Shown: positions 1-5,305 of the stretch, in pieces
How positions within the stretch are numbered: position 1 is the first letter of the stretch
Layout of the letters: the number at the start of each line of letters is the position of its first letter
Assembly (NCBI GenBank): GCA_902406135.1
Contig: CABPCX010000147.1
Span: 1-5,305, forward strand
Length of the DNA: 5,305 nucleotides
Reading direction: 5' to 3'
From: an uncultured Eubacteriales bacterium
Lineage (GTDB): Bacteria > Bacillota > Clostridia > Lachnospirales > Anaerotignaceae
The notes under the pieces: model-generated
Told to the model about the DNA's origin: nothing
What the model saw: the letters and a program-made list of their open reading frames with translations, nothing else
The model's database searches: none
Position numbers and translations under genes: made by a program

Positions 1-148
1 CCCGTCCATACCCTATTCGGGTCAGGCACTCATAGAAGTGGGCTGTTCACCCGTCAGCCTCAGACTTTCATCATCCGAAATAATAAACTATTCAACCTTT
101 GATTCCTCAGCCCTTGCAAGTCTCATAATATACAAAATAGGTGAATGA
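1..148 (+). CDS. C-terminal end of an unrecognised protein (5' truncated by window)
   Basis: An open frame starts at base 2 and runs 48 codons to a TGA at 146-148. It ends in residues LIIYKIGE. The other two plus frames that I checked close early (frame 1 at about 100, frame 3 within the first 40 bases), and the reverse strand is interrupted by stops. Codon use (repeated ATA for Ile, CTT, TCC) matches the intact genes of the window. A strong hairpin terminator begins only 7 nt after the stop, which fits a real gene end. The visible tail is Ser- and Ile-rich with no membrane segment or motif that I recognise, so I assign no function. It converges on feoB. Confidence 0.6.
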   Translation, partial: PSIPYSGQALIEVGCSPVSLRLSSSEIINYSTFDSSALASLIIYKIGE

Positions 149-154
149 CAAAAG

Positions 155-192
155 CAGCCGGTCCGCTTGTGCGGGCCGGCTGTCAGACTTTT
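155..192. terminator. Bidirectional intrinsic terminator between the upstream gene and feoB
   Basis: Bases 155-166 (CAGCCGGTCCGC) pair with 171-182 (GCGGGCCGGCTG) around a TTGT loop, giving a 12-bp stem with a single G-T wobble. On the plus strand it is followed after a few bases by TTTT (189-192). On the minus strand the stem is followed directly by CTTTTG. It sits between two convergent genes, so it probably ends the plus-strand partial gene and also the feo transcript, about 120 nt past the feoB stop. The T-tracts are short, but the stem is very strong. Confidence 0.85.
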
Positions 193-303
193 ATACCAAA
201 ATCAATGGGCTGTATAGCATTTTATATAAGCTTTCTGCCGTCTTTTAACCTATAAGCTCAAGCCCGCCGGACCCGTATTAAGAAATCCGGCTGACCCTAA
301 TTT

Positions 304-2337
304 TTAAAATACGGCGGCAATATGGGCTATAAGGGAACAGATAATAAATCCTGCGGCCGTCGGCACTAAAAACGCCGCAGCGGTCCATTTTATGCTTCCC
401 GTCTCCTTCTTTACCGTAAGGAGGGTAGTGGCGCATGGCCAGTGCATAAGACAGAATATTATCATACATAGGGCAGTAACCCAGCTCCAGCCGTTGGCTG
501 CAAGAAGTTCCTTTAACTGCAAAAGAGATGATGCCTCCTGCATAAGTCCGCTCCTTGTGTATGCCATAATCATTATGGGCACCACTATCTCATTTGCGGG
601 GAATCCCAGTATAAAGGCAGTCAGTATAACTCCGTCAAGACCCATAAACTGTCCTACGGGGTCCAAAAATCCCGATACCAGACCCAGTGGAGTAGTATCT
701 CCTATGGTTATGTTTGACATAAGCCATATTATTGCTCCTGCAGGCACTGCGGAGCATATTGCCCTTCCAAGCACAAAAATAGTCCTGTCAAAAACCGAGC
801 GTACGATAATTTCGCCTATTTTGGGCTTTCTGTAGGGAGGAAGCTCCAGCACAAAGGACGAGGGCGTACCCTTAAGCACGGTTTTGGTCAGTATGGCGGA
901 TACTATAAAAGATACTCCTATACCAAGTATAACCACTGCGCTCAGTATTACCGAGGACATAACCGACCCGCCTGCCGAAGCACAGGCAAAAAACATGGTT
1001 ATTATGGTAATAAGAGTTGGAAACCGTCCGTTGCAGGGCACAAAGCTGTTGGTCAGTACCGCCACCAGTCTTTCCCTTTCGGAGTTTATTATTCTGCACC
1101 CCGTAACTCCGGCCGCATTACAGCCAAAACCCATACACATGGTTAGCGCCTGTTTTCCGCAGGCTCTGCACTTTTTAAAGCATCTGTCAAGGTTAAAAGC
1201 TACCCTTGGCAGATAACCCGAGTCTTCCAAAATGGTAAACAGCGGGAAAAATATGGCCATGGGCGGGAGCATTACCGATACTACCCAGGCCGGCACTCGG
1301 TATACACCGTTTACAAGGAAGTCAGCGAACTTTCCGTCTATGCCGACAGTGCCAAGAATCCTGAAAATATCATCTTCCAGTCCAAAAAGAAAATCGCTCA
1401 AAATTTCGGAGGGAACATTTGCCCCGCTTACCGTAAGCCAGAATACCAAAGCCAGCAGTACAGCCATAACGGGAAAGGCCGTCAGTTTCCCCGTAAAAAT
1501 CCTGTCCATTTTTCTGTCGAATTCGTTGGCCTCTTTTTTATTGAAAAACACGGTGTCCTTAGCAAGCTCCCCCGCGGAGAGGGCCAAAGCCTCCGTAATT
1601 ATATCCGAAGCCTTGTTTTTATCTATATTTTCTTTCTGCAGATAAACTACCGCCGGGTCCGATAAATCATACTCGCTTATGGCCTTAATGGCTTTTCGGC
1701 CTTTTTTTGGAGAAAGACTGACAGCCTTTGTTATTTTTTCTCCGTAATCTATGGAATATTTTACCCTGCCGCCGTCTATTGCGGTTTTCTCCACGGCCGC
1801 CAGGAATTCCGCTATTCCTTCTTTTTTCCCGGAGCACATGGGTATAACGGGTATGCCCAGTTTCTTTGAAAGGCCTACACAGTCTATTCTTATGCCCTTG
1901 GCCTTTGCCTCGTCCATAAGATTTACGCACAGAACAACATTATCCGTTATTTCCGTTATCTGCAAAACAAGGCTTAAGCCCCTCTGCAGACAGGATGCTC
2001 CGCATACCACAGCCACCACATCGGGTATTCCGGAACATATGAACTCGTCTGCGGCCCTTTCGTCTTCGGAATCCGCCATAAGTGAATAACATCCGGGAAG
2101 GTCCACAAAAATATATTCCCTGCCGTTATACATTCTTCTTCCTTCGGCATTTGTGACTGTTTTTCCGGGCCAGTTGCCCGTATGCTGTCTCATTCCCGTT
2201 ATGGCGTTAAAAAGCGTGCTTTTGCCCACATTGGGATTTCCCGCCAAGGCGACAATTACATCGCTGTTATTTCGTTTTGTCACATTAAGTACGCCTTTAG
2301 CGGCGCCCATTCCAACCGATGAATTAGTAAGTCCCAT
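304..2337 (-). CDS. feoB: FeoB, ferrous iron transporter with GTPase domain
   Basis: Inner-membrane Fe(II) permease with a cytosolic N-terminal G domain. With the start at 2337 the protein has 677 residues, within the usual FeoB range. G-protein motifs are G1 GNPNVGKST (33-41), G2 Thr near 60 in GKTV, G3 DLPG (79-82), G4 NLMD (139-142) and a G5-like CSGKKEGI from 168. A linker of about 110 residues precedes the first membrane helix at about 287-306. The pore domain carries GFGCN (403-407), PCNGRFP (434-440), ELPPYR (498-503), GFPANEIVVPI (578-588) and MHWPCATTL (631-639), typical of clostridial FeoB. I chose ATG 2337 because AAAAGGG lies 8 nt upstream and because a double ATG at 2374-2379 would overlap feoA by 56 nt with a poor RBS. 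About 28 residues still precede the G domain. A cysteine cluster lies at 386-414. It follows feoA with a 14-nt overlap, suggesting translational coupling. No feoC follows. Confidence 0.97.
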   Translation of the reverse strand: MGLTNSSVGMGAAKGVLNVTKRNNSDVIVALAGNPNVGKSTLFNAITGMRQHTGNWPGKTVTNAEGRRMYNGREYIFVDLPGCYSLMADSEDERAADEFICSGIPDVVAVVCGASCLQRGLSLVLQITEITDNVVLCVNLMDEAKAKGIRIDCVGLSKKLGIPVIPMCSGKKEGIAEFLAAVEKTAIDGGRVKYSIDYGEKITKAVSLSPKKGRKAIKAISEYDLSDPAVVYLQKENIDKNKASDIITEALALSAGELAKDTVFFNKKEANEFDRKMDRIFTGKLTAFPVMAVLLALVFWLTVSGANVPSEILSDFLFGLEDDIFRILGTVGIDGKFADFLVNGVYRVPAWVVSVMLPPMAIFFPLFTILEDSGYLPRVAFNLDRCFKKCRACGKQALTMCMGFGCNAAGVTGCRIINSERERLVAVLTNSFVPCNGRFPTLITIITMFFACASAGGSVMSSVILSAVVILGIGVSFIVSAILTKTVLKGTPSSFVLELPPYRKPKIGEIIVRSVFDRTIFVLGRAICSAVPAGAIIWLMSNITIGDTTPLGLVSGFLDPVGQFMGLDGVILTAFILGFPANEIVVPIMIMAYTRSGLMQEASSLLQLKELLAANGWSWVTALCMIIFCLMHWPCATTLLTVKKETGSIKWTAAAFLVPTAAGFIICSLIAHIAAVF

Positions 2338-2575
2338 AGCTAGCACCCTTTTCAACAAAAATGCTACGGGCGTCATCATCTCTCAGTGCCAGTACGGCTC
2401 CGCATACATCATATGCGGCGGGGTCGCCTAACGGACTGCGGCCTAAACACCTGACTATGCTTCCTGTAACAAGACCCATATCTTGAAGCCTTCTTCTTAT
2501 GTTTCCGTCGGAGTCGAGCCTTATAACTTCCGCTCTTTCCCCTTCTTTAAGCTGGTCAAGCCGGCAAAGTGCCAT
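2324..2575 (-). CDS. feoA: FeoA, small SH3-like partner of FeoB
   Basis: An 83-residue cytosolic protein, the normal size for stand-alone FeoA. The family is a small SH3-like beta-barrel needed for full FeoB-dependent Fe(II) uptake; how it acts on FeoB is not fully settled. Family features visible are the opening LDQLKEGERAEVIRL (6-20), the central RRRLQDMGLVTGSIV (27-41) and the SPLGDPAAYDVCGAVLALR stretch (47-65), followed by an acidic DDDA and a short tail. A strong RBS, GGGAGGG, lies about 6 nt upstream of the ATG at 2573-2575. It is the first gene of the operon, and its last codons overlap the feoB start by 14 nt. I see no clear Fur- or DtxR-type operator upstream by eye. Confidence 0.95.
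   Translation of the reverse strand: MALCRLDQLKEGERAEVIRLDSDGNIRRRLQDMGLVTGSIVRCLGRSPLGDPAAYDVCGAVLALRDDDARSIFVEKGASYGTY
2344..2352 (-). promoter_or_regulatory. Ribosome binding site that decides the feoB start
   Basis: On the minus strand the sequence reads AAAAGGGTG followed by CTAGCT and ATG at 2337. The GGG lies 8 nt before the ATG. The alternative upstream ATG pair (2374-2379) has only GAGAG placed almost directly against it. This site lies inside the last codons of feoA, as expected for coupled translation. Confidence 0.6.
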
Positions 2576-2713
2576 TTTAATCCCTCCCGCTAAAACAGAT
2601 TTTTTGTAATGCAGTATATGAAATGAAAGACTGCTTTGTTACTTTTGAGGTCCTGCGGAATGAAACGGGCTGTATTCATCTGCCACGGTTTTGCAAAATG
2701 AATTTGTCCTTGG

Positions 2714-2742
2714 TTTACATGGCCCGGCTTTGTGCCTATAAT
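2714..2742 (+). promoter_or_regulatory. Sigma-70/SigA-type promoter for the DUF2974 gene
   Basis: TTTACA (2714-2719, 5 of 6 consensus) is separated by exactly 17 nt from a perfect TATAAT (2737-2742). The predicted transcription start is near 2749, at or just before the GGAGGTG ribosome binding site, so the leader would be only about 12 nt. This position also supports translation starting at 2761 rather than at the further upstream ATG 2623. Confidence 0.65.
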
Positions 2743-2748
2743 ATATAT

Positions 2749-2755
2749 GGAGGTG
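2749..2755 (+). promoter_or_regulatory. Ribosome binding site that decides the DUF2974 start
   Basis: GGAGGTG ends 5 nt before the ATG at 2761, an ideal Shine-Dalgarno position. The frame is open back to an ATG at 2623, but those 46 extra codons have no such site and span the promoter. Confidence 0.85.
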
Positions 2756-2760
2756 TTTAT

Positions 2761-3945
2761 ATGTCCGGAATACTTGACTACATTGACTGGAGAGGCGATT
2801 TAACTTTTAAGGATTCGCCTTTTAATGATATTGACAATCTTATATTCACTCAGCTTTCGTTTATAGACTTTGAATCCATAGTGCCTGGTATTGACAGCAG
2901 CGGCTGTATAAGGCTTAAGGATGCGGCGGATGAATTTTTTGCCGCAAGGGACGGAAATAAAATAGAGATGGGCGTCCTTGTGCCCAACGATATAGTGAAG
3001 CTCTTTAAAAAAATGTCGGAAGCTCCCCGTTATCAGGAGCTTTTACTCAAAAAATATATAAACAAAATAGACTATGAAAAACAGCAGCAGTTTGCGGCCC
3101 TTTCCATAGTCATAAACGAAGACCTTATGTATATAGCCTTCAGGGGCACCGACGATACCATAGTCGGCTGGAAAGAAGATTTCAACATGGGATTTATGAG
3201 TGCGGTGCCCTCACAGCTGGACGCGGTAAAATATGTTTCCAAGGCCTGTGCCGACAACAGCTGCAAAATAATCATAGGCGGCCACTCAAAGGGCGGAAAT
3301 CTTTCAGTGTATTCATCCATATATTCCGAAAAGGCCGTAAAGGACAGAATCGTAAAGGTATACAACAATGACGGCCCGGGATTTTTGAGAAAAGTCATAG
3401 ACCTTAACGAATATACGGAGGTTGCGGACAGGATAGAGACCATAATTCCCGAGTCATCGGTGGTGGGCATAATGCTGGAACATGACGAAAAGTTCACCAT
3501 TGTAAAGAGCACCCAGAAGGGTATTCTTCAGCATGACGCATTCAGCTGGGAAGTGCTGGGCAAAAATTTCGTACTGGCCGAAGAACGTACCAAATACAGC
3601 GAAATATCCGATGCCGCCCTTAAAACATGGCTTAGTGAAATGGATACGGAGGAGCGTATACTTTTTGTGGATACCCTCTTTGACATACTGCAGAGCACCG
3701 ATGCCAAAACCCTGCTTGACTTAAATGCCAACAAACTGGAGACAGCCACAGCCCTGCTAAAAACCATCAAAAATCTTGACGATGATAAAAAGGCGGGAAT
3801 GAGCAAAATACTTGGAGCTCTTTTTAAGGACAATGTAATGGCGGCAGTAAACACAATGCTTAAGCCAAAGGAAGAAAAAAAGAAGCATTTAAGCAAAAAA
3901 AGAGGATATGCCGTAGTAAACAGGAAAAAAGGCAGTAAAAAATAA
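2761..3945 (+). CDS. DUF2974 (Mbeg1-like) alpha/beta-hydrolase-like protein
   Basis: A 394-residue protein with no signal peptide or membrane segment, so probably cytosolic. The N-terminal part (1-110) resembles the opening of DUF2974 proteins. The hydrolase core has FRGTDDTIVGWKEDF (127-141), like the oxyanion-side strand of class 3 lipases, and the nucleophile elbow GHSKGG (174-179) with Ser176 as likely catalytic serine. NDGPGF (203-208) and QHDAFSW (257-263) follow. His258 is the likely catalytic histidine; Asp204 or Glu231 could supply the acid. The C-terminal part (about 280-365) is probably helical, and the last 25 residues are very Lys-rich (EEKKK, KKR, NRKKGSKK). The family is assigned to the lipase-like hydrolases by fold, but I know of no settled substrate, so a lipase or esterase role is only inferred. 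It is transcribed alone from its own promoter, divergent from feoAB, and ends at a strong terminator. Confidence 0.85.
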   Translation: MSGILDYIDWRGDLTFKDSPFNDIDNLIFTQLSFIDFESIVPGIDSSGCIRLKDAADEFFAARDGNKIEMGVLVPNDIVKLFKKMSEAPRYQELLLKKYINKIDYEKQQQFAALSIVINEDLMYIAFRGTDDTIVGWKEDFNMGFMSAVPSQLDAVKYVSKACADNSCKIIIGGHSKGGNLSVYSSIYSEKAVKDRIVKVYNNDGPGFLRKVIDLNEYTEVADRIETIIPESSVVGIMLEHDEKFTIVKSTQKGILQHDAFSWEVLGKNFVLAEERTKYSEISDAALKTWLSEMDTEERILFVDTLFDILQSTDAKTLLDLNANKLETATALLKTIKNLDDDKKAGMSKILGALFKDNVMAAVNTMLKPKEEKKKHLSKKRGYAVVNRKKGSKK

Positions 3946-3952
3946 TATTATT

Positions 3953-3990
3953 AAAAATGGAGTTTGAGAAATATCAAACTCCATTTTTTT
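3953..3990. terminator. Bidirectional intrinsic terminator between the DUF2974 and DUF1836 genes
   Basis: ATGGAGTTTGA (3957-3967) pairs perfectly with TCAAACTCCAT (3974-3984) around a GAAATA loop. The stem is flanked by AAAA (3953-3956) and a run of seven T (3984-3990). On the minus strand the same stem is followed by TTTTT. It starts 8 nt after the stop of the plus-strand gene and about 40 nt past the stop of the minus-strand gene, so it can serve both convergent transcripts. Confidence 0.92.
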
Positions 3991-4031
3991 AGCATATATA
4001 TTTTTTAAGCGGGTATACTTTCAGTATGGTT

Positions 4032-4508
4032 TTATATGCCGCTTACGGAATTTTCAGCCATTATTTTAAGTATAACGGCTTCGGCTGAAAGTTTTATAAA
4101 CGAATCCTTGTCCTTTTCAAGTCTGGCGGAGTTTTCATCTTCGGCCGTTTTGAGTCTAAGGACAAAGTCATTATAGGTATCTTTTATCTGCTGTTCATCG
4201 TCAAAATCGGGCATAATGTCCTTTATCATTGAAATGTTGAAAACCTGCTTCATAATGCACACTATCAAAAGGCAGGCGATATGCTCTCTGGAATATTTTT
4301 TTCTGACCGGTGCAGGCACAGCCTTCATTTTTACATAGTTATTTATCATATTTTTTGTTATTGTATCTTCTCCGCTGTCATTATTCTTAATGACGCCAAG
4401 GTATCTGTTTAAAAGTATAATTACCTGGTCCATGTAGAGATCAATAACGGGCAGTCCGTCCCAAAGAGGGATTACCCCTTTTTCAAATTTAACTTCTGAT
4501 GTATTCAT
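4032..4508 (-). CDS. DUF1836 family protein, putative helix-turn-helix regulator
   Basis: A 158-residue cytosolic protein. The conserved family core is visible: LPVIDLYMDQVIILLNRYL (19-37), then TITKNMINNYVK (49-60), VPAPVRKKYSREHIACL (64-80), and a hydrophobic helix with MKQVFNISMIKDIM (86-99). DUF1836 resembles MerR-type winged helix-turn-helix domains, so DNA binding is expected, but the ligand and targets are unknown to me. The C-terminal part (105-155) is charged and probably helical or coiled. The start is supported by AGGAGGG placed 5 nt before ATG 4508. The gene is monocistronic, divergent from the hemolysin III gene, and shares with it a promoter region rich in repeated motifs, which suggests autoregulation and control of that neighbour. 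This is inference. Confidence 0.85.
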   Translation of the reverse strand: MNTSEVKFEKGVIPLWDGLPVIDLYMDQVIILLNRYLGVIKNNDSGEDTITKNMINNYVKMKAVPAPVRKKYSREHIACLLIVCIMKQVFNISMIKDIMPDFDDEQQIKDTYNDFVLRLKTAEDENSARLEKDKDSFIKLSAEAVILKIMAENSVSGI

Positions 4509-4522
4509 AATATCCCTCCTGA

Positions 4523-4538
4523 TATAACAAGTATAACA
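4523..4538. repeat. Tandem TATAACA repeat, candidate operator
   Basis: TATAACA occurs at 4523-4529 and again at 4532-4538 with a 9-nt period. The pair covers the -10 and the expected start site of the DUF1836 promoter. A third ATAACA lies at 4602-4607 in the opposite promoter. Operator function is inferred from position only. Confidence 0.35.
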
Positions 4539-4558
4539 TTATGAACTATCGACTTCAA
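4530..4558 (-). promoter_or_regulatory. Sigma-70/SigA-type promoter for the DUF1836 gene
   Basis: Read on the minus strand, TTGAAG (4558-4553) is followed by 17 nt and TATACT (4535-4530). The predicted start is near 4523, leaving a leader of about 15 nt that still includes the AGGAGGG site at 4514-4520. The -10 lies within a tandem TATAACA repeat on the plus strand. Confidence 0.6.
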
Positions 4559-4561
4559 TAC

Positions 4562-4630
4562 ATAGTATTAAATATTATATAATTTGGTATTATATATTGA
4601 CATAACACCATGTTAAGTATATAGTATTAA
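4562..4630. repeat. Pair of ATAGTATTAA direct repeats in the divergent promoter region
   Basis: The 10-mer ATAGTATTAA occurs at 4562-4571 and 4621-4630. A second pair, TATTATATA, is at 4573-4581 and 4588-4596. The downstream ATAGTATTAA overlaps the -10 of the hemolysin III promoter and belongs to an inverted repeat, TAGTA-TTAAT-TACTA (4622-4636). The region is AT-rich, so chance is a real possibility. Confidence 0.35.
4597..4625 (+). promoter_or_regulatory. Near-consensus promoter for the hemolysin III gene
   Basis: A perfect TTGACA (4597-4602) is followed by a 17-nt spacer and TATAGT (4620-4625, 5 of 6). The start is expected near 4632, giving a leader of about 44 nt that ends in GGAGGTGA (4663-4670), 5 nt before ATG 4676. 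The spacer holds an inverted repeat, TAACA-CCA-TGTTA (4603-4615), in a position where a bound protein would block or remodel the promoter. Confidence 0.75.
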
Positions 4631-4675
4631 TTACTAGATAATATAGTTTTCTATCTCACTTCGGAGGTGACATAT

Positions 4676-5305
4676 ATGACTTCAGCAGCACTTATGGCAA
4701 GACCCCTTCCGTCATACACAAAAACTGAGGAATTTTTAAACTCCTTTTCCCATGCACTTGGAGTTGTTTTTGGAATATTCGTACTTATAAGCTGTATCGG
4801 TGTTTCATCAGGCACACCGGCAGCATAGTATACGGAACATCAATAATACTTTTATACGCCATGTCCAGCATATACCACGGACTTAATCCGTCAAACCTGC
4901 TGGCAAAACAGATTTTGAGGGTAGCCGACCACTGTACGATTTTCGTACTAATCGCAGGCACCTACACTCCCGTTATACTCACAGCCATATACCCCTATGC
5001 CCCTGTAAAGTCCTTGATAATACTTGGCTGTATATGGGCGGCGGCCATAGTCGGTATAATATTCACCGCCATTGACCTGCAGAAATATTCTCAATGGTAT
5101 GCTATATTGCCCTTGGCTGGTTTGCGCTTTTCCTTATACCTTCATTAATAGCTTCGGCAGGTATATCAGGCCTTGCCCTTTTGATAGGCGGAGGAGTAAG
5201 TTATACAATAGGCGCAGTCCTTTACGGAATAGGAAAAAGAAAACGCTATATGCATTTTGTGTTCCATCTGTTTGTTATAATCGGTACGGTTTTACACTTT
5301 ATATG
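4676..5305 (+). pseudogene. Hemolysin III family 7-TM membrane protein, two frameshifts, 3' end cut by window
   Basis: The parts of one hemolysin III (PAQR/HlyIII superfamily, integral membrane) protein lie in three frames. Part 1 (4676 to about 4812) starts at an ATG with a strong RBS and holds YTKTEEFLNSFSHALG plus TM1; its frame stops at TAG 4826-4828 after 50 codons. Part 2 (about 4813-5100) holds HTGSIVYG, the SSIYHGL motif, VADHCTIFVLIAGTYTP and TM2-TM4; its frame stops at 5146-5148. Part 3 (about 5100-5305) holds YIALGWFALF, the glycine-rich TM6 and the end motif HFVFHLFVIIGTVLHF. All seven membrane segments and the conserved His, Ser and Asp positions are present. Both junctions are explained by loss of one base. 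The 630 nt match about 210 residues, so only a few codons lie beyond the window. Despite the name, a haemolytic function is not shown for most members. Sequencing error is a serious alternative to a true pseudogene. Confidence 0.85.

Noticed and set aside
225..258. Direct repeat TATAAGCT (225-232 and 251-258) between feoB and the terminator
   Set aside because: Only 8 bp in short AT-rich non-coding sequence, with no hairpin or promoter attached. Chance is adequate.
392..2431. Plus-strand open frames opposite feoB (392-835, 884-1216, 1232-1645, 1751-2089, 2153-2431)
   Set aside because: They are antisense shadows of the clearly conserved feoB and feoA, lack coherent protein features, and have no credible ribosome binding sites.
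2576..2700. feoA promoter and iron-responsive operator
   Set aside because: On the minus strand TATACT (2618-2613) could be a -10, but no acceptable -35 lies 16-18 nt upstream. I could see no Fur- or DtxR-like palindrome. TTTTGCAAAA (2689-2698) is a perfect palindrome but too short to interpret. A motif search against clostridial feo promoters would decide.
2623..2760. 46-codon N-terminal extension of the DUF2974 gene from ATG 2623
   Set aside because: It has no good RBS, spans the TTTACA-17-TATAAT promoter, and does not look like part of the domain. The ATG at 2761 has an ideal GGAGGTG.
3072..3896. Minus-strand open frames opposite the DUF2974 gene (3072-3512, 3528-3896)
   Set aside because: Ser/Leu-rich antisense translations with no recognisable domain, lying inside a well-supported conserved gene.
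4015..4027. Small hairpin ATACT-TTC-AGTAT after the DUF1836 stop
   Set aside because: Five AT-rich base pairs without a T-tract. The strong hairpin at 3953-3990 is the credible terminator.
4676..5148. Programmed -1 ribosomal frameshifting in the hemolysin III gene
   Set aside because: I found no X XXY YYZ slippery heptamer in the right frame near either junction. Two such events in one family member without precedent are less likely than base loss or sequencing error.

Overview
The window looks like a chromosomal segment of an anaerobic, low-to-moderate-GC member of the Clostridia (Firmicutes). Evidence: very frequent ATA isoleucine codons, strong GGAGG-type ribosome binding sites, a FeoB of the clostridial type (PCNGRFP and GFPANEIV pore motifs), and genes of two families best known from Firmicutes (DUF2974 and DUF1836). 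No mobile element, CRISPR array, rRNA or tRNA was seen. The genes share similar codon use, so nothing points to recent transfer.

Layout, left to right: (1) the last 48 codons of an unrecognised plus-strand gene ending at 148; (2) a strong GC-rich hairpin at 155-182 that can terminate transcription from both sides; (3) a minus-strand feoAB operon (feoA 2324-2575, feoB 304-2337, overlapping by 14 nt) for ferrous iron uptake; (4) a 185-nt divergent intergenic region; (5) a plus-strand DUF2974 alpha/beta-hydrolase-like gene (2761-3945) with a GHSKGG nucleophile motif and a near-consensus promoter very close to its RBS; (6) a second two-way terminator at 3953-3990; (7) a minus-strand DUF1836 putative DNA-binding regulator (4032-4508); (8) a 167-nt AT-rich divergent promoter region with good sigma-70-type promoters on both strands and repeated ATAACA and ATAGTATTAA motifs; (9) a plus-strand hemolysin III family (7-TM) gene from 4676 to the window end, broken by two apparent single-base deletions.

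How the genes relate: FeoA and FeoB act together in Fe(II) import. The DUF1836 protein and the hemolysin III gene share a divergent promoter region with repeated short motifs, so the regulator may control itself and its neighbour; this is inference. The DUF2974 protein has no evident functional link to either side. The observations most worth a second look are the doubly frameshifted hemolysin III gene, the motif-rich divergent promoter, and the cysteine-rich pore region of FeoB. I found no convincing undescribed multi-gene system.
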